Counted from the stretch's first letter, positions 28,001-40,827 are shown. The stretch is 64,000 bases of DNA from Diploscapter coronatus (GCA_964036155.1 OZ038422.1:20545201-20609200), one strand, 5' to 3'. Numbers and translations are program-made. Notes: generated by a model from the sequence alone, not told the origin.

Positions 28001-28569
28001 AAATTTGTTAATAATAATGCTTACGTGTATATAATTTATCGCATTCCTCAATAAAGGTACATCGGGGAAACATATATCTAAAATATTCTAGTAAGTTCTC
28101 TCAACCTTCAAACTCTGAAGCTATGAAACTAGTTAATTTATATTATTTTTCGTTAAATCGTGAACAATTTTCATTGTTTCAACACAAATTCTTTCGATAC
28201 CATCGTTCTTTTGGGTAAACTCGCTGTAGCGAATCTCGGCATTTTAAACCAGATGTTGGTTATAAATATAAACGAATGTGTGATTTGAAATATTAACCAA
28301 GTTTGAGAAATCAATTATTTACAGATTCGTCTTCTTAACAGACTCATTACATATGAAAAATTATTACAACGAAAACATAATTAATTTTGTACAGGATGTT
28401 TAAGATATCGAAGTTAAAAGATTAGGTGAACATCCTACCTACAAAATCCTGTATCTGATTGTTCCAAACAAGGCAGAAGCTATATAGTTTAGCAATATTT
28501 AAATCATTTGCTATCACTTCACATAAAATCTAAACGTTATACATATTCATTTTCAACATAATATGGTGT
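25047..28569. other. Gene-poor stretch with a TIR element
   Basis: No credible gene. Frames at 25165-25362 and 26554-26751 (both -) are short and lie in repeats or intergenic DNA. The stretch holds the inverted-repeat element at 25796-27534. From 27535 to 28569 I see only AT-rich sequence. Confidence 0.5.
25796..27534. mobile_element. Element with ~40-bp terminal inverted repeats (non-autonomous)
   Basis: The left end CATGTACACAGTCCTAGGGA (about 25796 on, continuing GGACTATCGTCAGA) is matched in reverse complement at about 27500-27534 (TCTGACGAAAGTGCTCCCTA then GGTCTGCATGTACAT). Identity is about 85 percent over about 35-40 bp. Inside, a second inverted pair links about 26120-26300 with 26490-26650 (AATCGAAAA with TTTTCGATT; TGATGGTGC with GCACCATCA). 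There is no transposase frame. This fits a non-autonomous DNA transposon or foldback element of about 1.74 kb. Confidence 0.6.
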
Positions 28570-30043
28570 AACATTGACCGGGCTAACTTACATGCACCAT
28601 TAGGCACCGATTTAGGCGTCGTTCAGCATTTCTTGCACTTGGGCTCAGATTTTCATACGAATTAAAACATCGCTTTAGATAAATAAACGCAGCCATGCTA
28701 ATTATCGTCTGAGCATAACTTGCTATGACCGGAGCTAATATAGAGTAAGAATGCTAAAATTATCTACATAATTGACATTAATAATTTTTATTTTGATAAT
28801 ATTCGTCTAACTTACAACCCATTGTTTAAGAGCCGTTACATATAATTGTATATCAGCAGTAGCAATAATTTGATATGTGTTCAACCACCTAATTGCAAAA
28901 TAAATTAGTCGGCCGATACAGCCAAAAATAACATGAAATCCGATCAATATCCAGAATATAATGGAAAATAGCCGAGTTATTTTTTCTTTACGATGACTAA
29001 ATTGAATCATTTTGTATCAAAACTGACATATGCATGTGGAAGAATTTCTAACAGTGAAAATGTCCTAGCTCTATGTATCGTAACTTCAGTCGAAACGAAT
29101 CTTATGGGCATTACGAAGAATGGCTCTTGAAGAACAGTAAATAAATCAAACAATAATACCTACAATTCCATTTGTCAGCTGTTAATGCGAAATTTTAACT
29201 ATATTAGATTTAGGTCAACTTTATATGTTAAATAAATTTAAAATAAAGTAATATTTTAGTTATTTGAAAAGCTGTGACAGAAAAGTAGACATTAGGGCAA
29301 AATAATGTATGGAAAACTACAGTAATATGGTCCATACTATTCACAAAATGTTGACTTTTCTGTAGCAACGTAGATGATACTTTAAGCGATTTTCTTAAAT
29401 TATAAATAAAGATTGACTGATAAACGTGGCTAAAATTTTAAATTACGTTACCTCGAATGTGTTATCATCTTGGCAGCAAAAGAGAAACGTTTCATAATAG
29501 ATAGTAAACGAAAACTAAAGTATTATCATGCTCCAATGCATATATTGAAAATCGCATCGTAAAAATAATAATAGTATAAAACTTACCTGTATCAATGAAC
29601 AGATAAAAAGGAGTACATTTAGGATGAGTAAGATGACTATTAGTTTTTCGAATTGTGAAAATTTTCCGCGTTTTCGAAATAACCGATACATCATAAATAT
29701 GGCCATAAAAATCGGAATTAATACGATGCTATACAAAATGGCCAGGACTTGATACTCTATAGATGAGTTTATTTTTTGAAGATAACATCGATATAAAACT
29801 ATTTAGCTAACCTGTACCAAATTCGCCTCCATGAAGTATGATAGTTTTCCACGCAATGGCAAATTTGTAAAATAATATATTTGATGTTGAAAATTCTAAA
29901 ATAGTAAATCGTTACCGAAGTTTATAAAAAAAAAAAAAAACAATGCAGAATAGTATGTAAGAATAAGTAAACTGAAAAATGAATTCACCTTCACAAAAGT
30001 CATGATCCTTTGCATTAGGCGTAGGTTCAAGACACCACATTCG
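28570..30043 (-). CDS. Multi-pass membrane protein, possible serpentine receptor
   Basis: Minus-strand exons in order: a segment with MWCLEPTPNAKDHDFCE (30030), a short exon ending LHGGEF, and an exon with two membrane helices (VLAILYSIVLIPIFMAIFMM, then LIVILLILNVLLFICSLIQ) at 29766-29588. Next come FSFTIYYETFLFCCQDDN (about 29470), a helix pair ending RLIYFAIRWLNTYQII (28980-28810), and an exon with HSYSILAPVIASYAQTI plus the basic tail NAERRLNRCLMVH (about 28760-28592). The alternation of helices and basic loops suits a divergent seven-pass receptor, as in nematode chemoreceptor families. The 5' end, any exon between 29000 and 29450, and the 3' end are not resolved. Family assignment is inference. 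Confidence 0.45.
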
Positions 30044-30049
30044 ATTCTG

Positions 30050-31700
30050 CGAATTATTTTTTTATGATAATAGTAAATCTGTAGAATAACAATTTAAGAA
30101 GATGATCCCAATACAGTACGATGTAGAAAGGATAGCGCTTTCGAAACAAAAATGAATCGAGTAACAGTGGAAGACGTTGCTTAAGCAATCAACTTTGTAT
30201 TTATAAGACTTGCCTAACTTATGATTTAGTGTAATTTCAGTTTCAACATTCCAATTATTCCCACCCTATGTCTTGAGAAACTATTAAATTTGTATATCAA
30301 AGTTGCAGAAGGTGCGAGATTAGAAGATCGACTTTTCCAGATGATTAAAAATTGTGCCTGCGTTAAGATTTGTTTGTCAGTTCAAAAAATTAATTAGTTT
30401 AGGAGTTAGGTGATGTGCTGAAATCATGCATAACTCATCATCAGGGTTGTTCGTGGTGCAGTTGATTTTCACTGGGGTGCGATGCGATGCGCGATTTTTG
30501 AAAATATCACTACCAGGCTTGACAATGAATGCGATTGTTGTAATACAGAGAATTGTTGGTTATGTAGCATTTTCTTACAAAATATACAATAGACATCCAT
30601 AACTGAAATCGCTCTCCATCGACGAACAAATCTAACTAACATTTTCATTGACTGCTACAAGTCTGGATATTTACTAGGTTCTTAAAAACTTTGACTTATG
30701 TATTCAAATTTTAGTAATCTTTTCGTGTAATATCATGTTTGATAATTTTATCAATTCAAATTTTTTTTCATTTCATTCTTGCACTCTTTCTCTGCAGGCA
30801 AAGAAGAGAAATAGTGCGCAAAGAAATCACAACTTGGCATATTTTTCCTCTATGCCTATGTTATGCTCGCCTTGGCAGGCCGTGGATTTTATTATCGTTT
30901 TCATGCAAATAATTTGATCATGCTCATACAGTTTCATTTTTTCCTATCATAATCAACCATTATCAATTAATTTATTCTACAGAAAAGGAAGAAAACAATT
31001 TTAGAACGAAAAAGAAAAGAAAATTGACGATAGCACTCGATCATGTCCATTAACAAAGACCTTTTTGCAAAATTCGGTGGGCGTATCGAACGTTTATTGC
31101 CGTACCTCCAAGTGTAGGCACGCCTTTTAGTTGCCATTATTTGACTCGCCTTTTTTCATGCGGTAAAAATATTATTTTGCTCCCTTTAGAAAAAGAAGCC
31201 AGACTAGAGATGTTACGCCGTCTGGAGTACATCTTTGCGGGGCGCATATTTCGAGAGTAAAGAAGGCGTGAATTGCTTTAGTTAATGAACATGATATAGT
31301 GGGGATAGTGTATGATAGCAATCGATTATAAAAAAAAAGATATATTAAAAATAGAAGGGAGAATCACGATACAAGGATAAAACGCTACATTTCACAGCGA
31401 GTATAATTTGGAACTAAAGACTGGAATAGTGAAGAACAAAAAAAAAAGCCGAATGAGATAATAATTATGATAATTTAGATCTCAGTTGTTCAACCTCCGA
31501 GTAGAAATCAATTCGATACAACAAAATACACGAGTAGATGAATAAAACGATCGATCTGGACAGCAAATAAAATAAGTAATCAGATGAAGAATGAAACGGA
31601 AAAGAAGAATAAGGTTTCAGAGAAGAAAATAGGGAAAAATTATGCAAAAAGAATACTTCCCATCTCAGATAAAGCGAAGCTCGAAGGCAGCAATTTAGGT
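30050..31700. other. Spacer without a supported gene
   Basis: AT-rich sequence between the membrane-protein gene and the end of the DBHS gene. The frames at 30735-30917 (+), 31465-31647 (-) and 31584-31829 (+) are short. The last overlaps the final exon of the DBHS gene on the other strand and is its shadow. Confidence 0.5.
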
Positions 31701-31707
31701 GACTCGG

Positions 31708-34700
31708 CTATCTGCGGAATCTCTTCTCGGGTGGCTGATCGTACGGATTGGGGCCAGGTCCACCCCCAAACATTCCGGGCCCGGGGGGCATTCCTCCTTA
31801 AACATACTCATTCCAAAATCAGAGCTTAAAGTGGCTGACACTGACACTCCAGCTTGAGCGCCACACTCGGTCAAAAATTTTAAACACAGGCAAAATTTAA
31901 TAAGATTCAAATCAAGCTCGTACTTTAAATAAATAATAAACAACAAGTCGCTCTATAACTTTAAAATAACTGCTCCAGCAAAAAAATAAAATAGGTTTCC
32001 TTTTTCTTCCTTCATCAATGAGAAGAGAGGTAACGCTCTCATTTTTGGCTGGAACAAGAATTTTAGAGTTCGAGTGCGACTTGTTTTCTCTCTTGCATGA
32101 AAGGTGAGCTTGATATTCAACTAATGAAAAGTGTAAGAAAAATCTTGTGATATCATCCTTCTCATGATATTTAAGAATTTCTACAACAATTTCAAACTTC
32201 CATTGGGATAATGTATTTTTTAGGGTTGTTCTGCTAAAGTAATTCTGAGCTCTACTCACTCGGCTGATTGGGCATTTGCATGGGATTGGGTCCAGGTCCA
32301 GGACCGCCGCTGTCGCTCTTAAATATCTGGAGGAGTCGCTGCACGCCTTCCAACATGTTCTGGCCGCCGGGCCCAGGGCGAGGTCCGCCTGTAATTTATC
32401 ATATTCAAACTCGATTTTTTTTCTCAACGAAATTCTTGTCTATGAAATATTTTCATTTCTAAGAGAGAAATATCTTTTAATGTCAAAAGAAGAAAAGATG
32501 CTTTCATGAAGTTTATAATTACATGATGAGGCTAAAATTCTTGCATAGTGCATATGACTAGCTGAGAGAAAAGATATGCCCTCAAAGAGAATTCACGCAT
32601 GTGTATCAAATGATGTGTGCGCAAAAATTCCCTATCTAGTAACATTCAAAAATCGTATAATTTAATTTTGCGTTATTAAATTAATAAATGTTGAATATCG
32701 TGATTTAAATTATGTTTGCAGGGAAGATTTTTCCGCGCTCTACTTCTTATATCACGTTGTCGATTAAAACCCGATGATATTCTTCTCACCAGGTCCAGGG
32801 CCGTTCTGGTGTTGTGGGGGAGGCATGCTCTGGTTCATGTTCATGTTCATGGGGGGTCCGCCGCCAGAGAATGGATTGCCGGGGCCAGGTGGCATCTGCT
32901 GGAAGTTGGGAGGGCCGCCGCCGCCCATCGGAGGTCCACCGAACGGGCCAATATCTGAAAACTCGCTTGATAAGGATAAAGTTTTTCATCATGATTTTAA
33001 TTCAAGTTTATAAAGCTTGTAGAATATACTAATACAGTGCTGATCTTCATCAACCATGATCATCAATTTATGAAATAATGACTTCTAATTTGCTCCCTAG
33101 ATATGATTTATAAATTTACTATTTTCAAAATCTCTAAATTCTAACCTCCGAATGGTCCTGGTCCAGGAGGCCCGCCCATCTGAGGAGGGATTGCAGGGGG
33201 CCGCATAGCCATTCTCTCACGACGAGCCGCTTCCAGACGCTCCAATTCCTGTTGACGGCGTTGCAGATCTGAACGACAGTCAATAATCATTTTTCATTAT
33301 TCATTTTGTTCAAAATAAACTGAAAATAAAAATATGTCTGATTTGCAGTGTACGACCTAATGAATACAATATATTCGGATGCAATAATGTCATAAGATAA
33401 AAATCTAGAATTTTATAATTCATCTCATATCTTTCATATTAGAGATTTCTCATGATAATTAATACTATTCTCATATAATTATTTGGGTTTTGACAAATCC
33501 AGTTTACATTGAAATAATATCGCTTCGCTCGACAATTTGCAGGTTTAAAAGATCTAAAATGGTATGTGTTTGAAGAGGAATAAATTTAGATGTATATGAA
33601 TCAGCGATTTAAAAGTTGGAATTAAAAAGTGAAAAATTATGACTACCGAAGTCCTTTTGAAGTCATTTTTCACTGATGATTTTTGAAAATTTACTTCGAA
33701 TGTATCGTTGGCTTTTAGAAATTAAGATGTTATAGAAGTTGGAAGAAGCAGAATCAAAAACTGAAGCCAGGATATGTGAGAAGAAGTGAAGAAAATAAAA
33801 TCGATAAAAACACTATTAGACTTCCCTGAATATTTTAACGAAGAGTGAATGCTGGAAATGATATCCTGAGATGAAGTAATTTTGTGATAAATATTGAATG
33901 TTCATGGTAGAAACAAGGTTGGCATGTTTTCATCTTCATTAATATTCTTTTTATTTTATTATGATGAAGACCAACTAATTCTTTGATTGAGCACAAACTC
34001 TATTCGCACCAAACTAGGAAAAGTGAACGTAATGCCAAAACTTTCTTTAGAAAATTATATTTTATCTCCGAGGAAAATCTGCTCCTCATTTACTAAAGAA
34101 ATTTACACTCAATTACTTTTTTATTTACACACTATTCATCTCGAACCTGAGTCAACTTTACAACTAGCCTTAATTTTCAGTCTTTCTTTTGCAATGATGC
34201 GCAAAATAATTTAACTCATAGGACCTTACTACATCAAATAATCATCCTCACTGCCAACAAAATGCATCAAGCAGAATAACTCGGTTCATCACTTGATATT
34301 TGTGAATGAACTTGGATGAATAAAAAAACTCGATTTGTTTCGCGCGGAAAGTGGTTACCTTCTCTGAGCATCTGTGCCTGATAGTCCTGATAAGCGAGCT
34401 CCATGTCCTGTTCGAGTCTTTTCCTGGCCTCCTTGAGTTCATCCTCCAGCGCAGCCCGTCTCTGTTTCTCCATTTCGTACAGATCCTTCCATTTCTGCCC
34501 GTAGACGAATTCGAACGAGTTCGGTGAGGGGAAACGAGGTCCCATTTCGCGCTCCCTGTACGCAAAACACAGTTAGATTTGGCTGATTGGTAGGTTAGAA
34601 TTCCCCTTCTAAGTAATCACATAATAAATGGCTTCCATAGTCCAATAGTAAAATTCTCTAGGCATAAAGTCAGTTTGCACCCCATATTTTCTGGTCCAAA

Positions 34701-37700
34701 CTTTCATTCAGTCCAATTACAATTCAGGTCATTTGGGTTCCCTACTTAAAGTGTGCACAAGAGTCAGTTATGAGTCCAATATTCTTGGTGTATAGTGGAA
34801 ATTATCCAATTATATGTTTGGAAAAGTCCAATAGTCCATTTTAGGTAATTGGCAGTTTACTAGTGTGGGAAACCAGTCATTCAGATTCAGGTAGGGATAA
34901 ATGTGCACACTTGAAAACGCACAAGTATGATCAGTGAGTTATTTCTAAATATCAGTACTAAAAATGTTGTAGGTCTGATAAAGTCCAGCAAAGTTTCATA
35001 AATTCAAATCGGAATATCGCTTGGGTTTGATAAGGTGACGATTTTTCAGTCCCAATTATTGTAAAAGTCCAGTTTCATAAAGTCAAGATATCGGTTATGA
35101 AACACAATTTTCATATATCAAAAAGTCCAGTAAAAATTCAAACAGTTCAATTCAAACCAGTTTGTATTAATTTACGACAGAAGCCTTTTTACACATCCCA
35201 ATCAGAGTATTTGGATATTTGGACAGTTTCGTGGGTGTTCAGTATCAATGTCAATTTCAATTCTTTACCAACTCACTAGATGCCAAGTACTACCCCCACC
35301 CTCGTTTTTATTTTCACCCCTTCCCCACTGCCTTACTTGATGAGATGAGCAGTCCGCGGAATCATGCGCTCTGCCAGACCATCGTCTTCGTCTTTCGGCT
35401 CCAGTGGCTCGGCAATCAACGGTTTCGGATTCCTGACAAACAACAAAATATCAGTTAACTTAGGAGGATAAAAAGTCGATTTTTAAAGCGGTTAATTTTA
35501 GCCAATGAAATCTTTTGAAGCTTTCTCTTAATTAAAACGATTTGCGTGTTTATCTTGAAAGTAAGGACGAAGGCTTGAAGATGTCTAAAATTGTTTCAAT
35601 TGTTAGATTTTTTTTAAAAAAAAAGTGAATTCAATCAGAACAGCAAAGTTTAGTTTGAAAATGAAGTGAAAACGCTTACGAAGTGAGGAGGAAGACCTTC
35701 TCACGAATGGCAGCGATGGCCTCTGCACAGTTGTTCTTTCGCTCGAACTCGACGATACCCTCCCCGGTGGGCCTGCCTTTCTCGTCCACGATGTGCACGG
35801 CCCTCTCGACCTCCCCGAAGTGCGAGAATGCGTGGTAGAGCATCTCGTTCGACACTGTGGGAGACAGTTCCTTTACTCGCAGGGCAGCTCCGTGTACTGC
35901 GAAGCGCACCCGCACTTGTCTGCCGTGAATGACTCGACCGTCGATCGCCTCCTTCGCAGACTCAGCGTGCGCACGGGTGTCATGAAAAAGGAACAGATAA
36001 GAATTGAATATGATGGAACATCAATTAGCTTATTTGTAAAAGAGTTGAAAGGTGATCTTTTAATTTTGAAAGATTCTTTTGAAGATCATGATTGTTAACG
36101 AGTGAACTTCGAAATTTCAAGGAACTAAAATAGACTATGTTAAGAAGGAAAGGAAACTTCGAACAGGTCTCTCCTACTAAGCATAAAGAAGTATAATACT
36201 TTTTAATTGCATAGTAAGTTTCGACATTATTCCTAACTAGTCATGAGAAGACTTGTTAGATGTGTGATCCCAATCTCCGAAATAAAAAGGCTCGGTTTGT
36301 GGGTCAAAAAAGAAAAAGAAAACATTTTCACAAGATTACCCCTCAGAAGAGTGGATTTTGTTTGAAAGAGTGAAACCGAAGTACCAGTCTGAGGAAGGCG
36401 AATCCCTTGCCGGACAAGTAGCACTCGGCTATGTCGCCGTGCGGAGTGAAGAGCTCCTTCAGCTCGGCCTCCTTGACCTCGTTCGGCAGGTTGCCCACGA
36501 ACAGTCGGCAGCGACCCGTGAACTTCTTCTTGGGCAGGTCGGTCAGCAGCTCGCTCTCGGTGAAAGCGCTGCCTGTGAAGCTGGCCACGGTGCGTTGCGT
36601 GTTCATCGACAGATTGGACGGCGCATTGGGGTTGGAGGAGGAGTGCTGAGAGTGCGACATGAGCGACATGGCTCCGGGCAGGCCGCTCACTCGGCCCTCC
36701 ATCTTCTGCTGCATTCCGCCGCCCGCGCCACTCCCCCCGCCCTGTCTGCCGTCGCCGACGTTCGAGTGTCGCGAATGGCTGTTCTGCCCTGAGTCACGGC
36801 CGCCTCCGCGAGATCTGCTGAAATTGAACATTTGCAAACACAACACATTGATTGAAAAGAAAAATCGGCGAAACTCGTCGTTATATTCAAGTGTTGAAAA
36901 CGAATTTTTTAGGTTGAAATCATCGCGCTGGATTTTTGTGAAATATATTGGGATAGGTTGAAACATCTCGCACATTAGATAGGACTAGAGCAATTCTGCA
37001 CAAGTCGAAAATATTATTGGAAGTGAAAACTATCTAGTGAAGATCTATGTATTGGGCACATCTTGATATTTTGTAAGCATTGATATACGCTGTCGTATAA
37101 ACTACAAGGCGAATAATAAATTCCGGACAATGATCAAGTGTATCATCAACGACGAAGGGTCGAAGTCTTCCATGGTAGAGTAAGTCATACAGCGTTGGAT
37201 CAGTAATTTGTTGATAAGCTTTCTTTTTAAGAATTTGATGTCTTGTCTTCTCTTTAAAAATAGGAACATGTTGGTACGATTTGTTAGTGAATCATGATGA
37301 TGAAAATAAGGAAAGAGTTGGATGAAATTCCGTCTAATGTAACAAAATGTCTATTTTCGATTTTCAATTTCGTTCAACCAAATAGGAGATGCTAGTGGAA
37401 GAATAACAAAGATTTGAGGGTATCCTGCCATAGTCAGAAAGTCCAGTTAAATGAGTTCATCGAGTCCACTTCTCTCCTTTAGAAAGTACATTGCACAGTC
37501 ACGATAACTCTTTTCATGAACATTGTGTTGGCAATTCTTTACCTCGAGTTTCAAGTTACTTTGACGATTTTGCATGATATAAACTATGCAGTTCCGAATA
37601 TTTTCAACTTGAACAAAATTGACAGTATTCTCAACCTATCCCATATTCAATTAGTAGTTCAGTTGAATCATTGATAGATCAGACTGATTCTTCCAATAGT

Positions 37701-38483
37701 CAACCATTTTGATTTAAAAGAAATCGGCGATGAACTAATTTTGCACTTTCATCACAGATCCAGCGCCATTACAGAGAAAATCAGCCGAGTTATTAAGTGA
37801 CGTAGCTGTTTTATCATATTTTTACTGCAAAAAGACGAGAAGAAAGATCGTGTCGGATGCACAGGCCTTGTAAAGACGTTATAGACATGTGATTATCGCT
37901 TTTTTACATTCATTCAAAAGTAGCGTGTATTTGGCGAAATAACGAAATTCATATTTTTACTATTCCTCTTCTCTCGTCTAATACTATCTCTATCTTCTAC
38001 TTCGCCACTATCGAAGCGGTTGTTCAAAATAATCAGAGTTCGATAGCACTCCAAAAACTGCTTCAATAGACAAGAACCTATCAATTTTCTCGCACTTTCT
38101 GAAGCTAAGTCTAAATGAAGCTTTCCTTACTCACACCTTAAGATAGTAGGGAATTCGTCCTTAATCAGAAAAGCCGACTTATAACTTTCGAATCGTGATC
38201 AACCGTGGTTCGAAAAATGCAAGTTTGCATGAAAAAAATCGAAAAGTAACCTAAAACGTAGTTGATCAAGTCAGTTTTGATCAGAAGTCAATGATCAAGT
38301 TTTCATTGAATTGACGATCTCTAAACAAGTCACCAAATACTGAGCAATGAATGAATGAATTGGTCGGAGCCCTGTCTGTCTGATTGGTGTGACGTACCTG
38401 TCAGAATCCCTGTGTCTGTCGTCGTGTCTTCTGTCCCTGTCGTCCCTGCGACTGCTCCCACCGCCTCTGTCTCTGTGCGACAT
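31708..38483 (-). CDS. DBHS RNA/DNA-binding protein (NONO/PSF/NonA family)
   Basis: Nine exons (38483-38398, 36817-36385, 35981-35680, 35432-35337, 34555-34359, 33268-33146, 32954-32790, 32388-32260, 31796-31708) give 539 aa. Order: an Arg/Ser/Asp-rich start; RRM1 (CRLFVGNLP as RNP2, GKGFAFLRL as RNP1); RRM2 (LRVKELSPTVS ... GEGIVEFER); a NOPS segment (LLTS-NPKPLIAEPLEP ... FPSPNSFEF); a coiled coil (WKDLYEMEKQRRAALEDEL onward to LERLEAARRERM); and a long Pro/Gly/Met-rich tail ending PPEKRFRR. DBHS proteins dimerise through NOPS and the coiled coil and act in transcription, splicing and nuclear bodies. The exon 2-3 junction falls exactly where the family needs it, but the acceptor is non-canonical. 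An acceptor sits at 38524 in the leader. Confidence 0.92.
34636..35130. repeat. Cluster of AGTCCA motifs in a DBHS-gene intron
   Basis: Within about 500 bp of intron 4 the hexamer AGTCCA occurs eight times, often as AAAGTCCAG or TAGTCCAAT, all in the same orientation. Chance would give well below one. Two more are near 37440-37470 in intron 1. This could be a degenerate tandem repeat, or a cluster of protein-binding sites on DNA or on the pre-mRNA (read there as TGGACT). Confidence 0.55.
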
Positions 38484-38570
38484 TCTCTGATTCGACTGTG
38501 CTGTCTGGCTGTTCCACTGATCAACTGAAAACAATAAATTGATGAAATTTAGGATGAAAATAAACAAAAT

Positions 38571-38709
38571 GGCTTGCGGTAAAAGACGCCCGGACGCCCA
38601 GAACGCCCACCGCAAAGGACGCTCATTCTTCAAAGCTGAACGCTCTCTAAAAAATGGGCGTCTTTTACGGTGGGCGTTCTGGGCGTCCGGGCGTCTTTTA
38701 CCACAAGCC
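38571..38709. mobile_element. MITE-like foldback with 42-bp GC-rich arms
   Basis: The arms at 38571-38612 (GGCTTGCGGTAAAAGACGCC...) and 38668-38709 are reverse complements with a single mismatch, around a 55-nt loop. The element lies just upstream of the leader acceptor of the DBHS gene, within its probable leader intron or promoter. Open frames read through it on both strands are artefacts of the palindrome. Confidence 0.85.
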
Positions 38710-39325
38710 AAAGAAAATCATAAAAATGGAGGAAAAAACTGCTCTTTTCGAAAAGGAGAGACGTGGAATGAGAGCGGTTGACCCTTTTTTCTGCAGCAAA
38801 CACACAGACACTGCAATGCAAGTCCTGTGCAGAGTTATCGATTGGGCAAGTGGGGATAGAGCATGGAAATGGAGGATAGAAAAAGATGTAGAGAGGCGAA
38901 CGGGTAAACAGAGCGCAGATCCGATTGAGATAAATGGATAATGGCACAGTTCGGGATAAGAGAAAGTTAATGAGCATCAGAGGTGCAAAGATAGCGCGTT
39001 ATTAAATAACTCCAACGCAAAAAAACGCACTTTTTGGGATAGTTTTCTGAACGCACACGCAAATTCTAAAAGACTTTTGCGTTAAACGCGAACGCAAATA
39101 AAAAAAAAGATTTTTGTACACCCTTGATGAGCATAATTGCTGTGAAGGAGAGTGAATGAAATAGCCATTCGCAGCGAACCCCGCCGAGATATCGTTAGGC
39201 CACCGTACTACATTTGTATGGTCTTCCCAATATTTGTCTTACTGACTAATATTAGCTCGCTTTATAACACGAAAAAGACGTTGATGGGCATTGATTGAAG
39301 TCGAAGCCGACCAAATTCAGCCGAA
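38710..39325. other. Intergenic region between divergent genes
   Basis: This separates the DBHS gene (-) and the PARP-like gene (+). The frames at 38630-38977 (-) and 38654-38941 (+) overlap the foldback and have no splice support. I see no clear TATA box. Confidence 0.4.
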
Positions 39326-39409
39326 ATGAGCGATAGATCTATGTCAGCTTCTACAAATCCTCTTTCCAAACCCGTAAGTTGAAATTCAAATTTAATTTTC
39401 TGTGATGAG

Positions 39410-39446
<37 letters not shown>

Positions 39447-40827
39447 AATGCCATTTTATCAGAAACTTTTAGCAACTACCATCATTTGTTGAAATGTTGG
39501 GTGTTTCACAGAAAAATATCATCATCAGTCTATGGAATGCGGATCGTTTGTCTATTTCTGATAAAATTGTCAGCATCGATTCGATTTCGAAAGACATGCC
39601 TAAAGAAGCACGAGTAGAATATAGAAAATGGCGTTTTCAAATGGACCGATCGAGGGTAAACCAACAAGCATTTGTATTAATAAGAAATGCCAACGGAATT
39701 TTAGATGCCAGATTTCTACGATTCCCAAAATAATGAGATCAAGATGATAATTGCCGCAATATTCGAGAAATCTACTGATTTGGGTAATGCAAATACAAAT
39801 ACACCTGAACACCCACTATTTCATGAGTATAGAAGTATTTGCTCGAGCCATAATGAGCATAAAGTCATCGTTGAATAACCCGGATGCTTTCGAGAAATGG
39901 ATGGAGAATGAAGAAATCGAAGAGTTCAAGGAACCTTCAACTCAGAAAGATACGAAAAAGGAGTCGACTTCTCTATCATCATTCCACACCGCTATGCTTT
40001 CTAGTCTAGCAAGTGTAGGGAGAGTGGGAGGAAAAGAGGCGCACCCTCGTGGCGGCGGTCTTTTGGGCTACCACATTGAAACTTTACTATTTGATCCGGG
40101 ATACAATTACGACTTTACAAACGTCAAGGTTTGTTGTCTATGCATAGATACATGGAAAACAAGATTGCAATTTATACGAATAAAATCATTTACGTGCAGA
40201 GATATATAAATCAACTCCAGTAATGACAAAGGCAACTAACTCTAGAATGGAATACTACTTCTAGGACACCGGAAAGACGTTCACCCGAGGCGGTCGAGAG
40301 TATGTCCGTCCAATCGGTTCGCGTCGTTTTGCGATCAAGGTGCGCGTATATACATTTAGACGTCCTTAGGTTGTTGGATAATGTTAGACATAAATTTAGG
40401 TAGTCGGTAAATATGGGAACGACGATAAATGGCTGGGTTCGAGTGGGGACGCGTCGACGGGCGAGTGGCCGGTGGCGTACCATGGTACAGAAGAGTCGAA
40501 CGCTCTCGACATCGTCAAACAGGGATTCGACATCAACAAGTGCAAGAGATTCGCGTACGGCAAAGGGATCTACTGCACACCAGATCCGAGAACTGCATTT
40601 TCCTACGGGAAGAACTATGATTACGATGTATCGAAAATTTGTAATGAATCTTATCAGAATGAACTAATTTTTAGGGCAAGTCGTATCGACTGATTTTTCA
40701 AGTTCGAGTTGACCCTTCGAAAATCGAGGTCGTGAAGAAGAAAGACAGTCAGATGGGCGAGTACTGGATCGTACCCACTGGAGACAGCATCAGACCCTAT
40801 GGCATCTGCTGTTTCCCAATCAACTAA
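39326..40827 (+). CDS. PARP-like protein without ubiquitin domain
   Basis: Exons 39326-39373, 39512-39655, 39705-39783, 39833-40128, 40265-40339, 40400-40627 and 40675-40827 join in phase to 340 aa. The N-terminal ~165 residues (KNIIISLWNADRLSI ... FEKWMENEEIEEFKE) are not recognisable. From about residue 180 the protein matches its neighbour: [22 protein letters not shown], then a PARP-like core with YHGT, GKGIYCTPD and GEYWIVP. These fit the H-Y-E triad of the PARP catalytic fold, which moves ADP-ribose from NAD+. Just before the shared part it reads AHPRGGG, a possible remnant of a ubiquitin tail. From about 40080 to 41095 the DNA is nearly identical to 43828-44835. Activity is inferred, not shown. 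Confidence 0.75.
39410..39442. repeat. Poly-T tract
   Basis: An uninterrupted run of about 33 T in intron 1 of the PARP-like gene. Length is likely to vary or to be misread in sequencing. Confidence 0.9.

Noticed and set aside
35793..36792. Long + strand frames opposite the DBHS RRM exons
   Set aside because: Shadows of GC-rich coding exons on the minus strand; the minus strand gives the RRM motifs.
38295..38711. 138-codon minus-strand frame beginning MACGKRRPDAQ
   Set aside because: Its first part is the palindromic arm of the foldback element and its second part is the DBHS first exon in frame by chance; the true start is the ATG at 38483.
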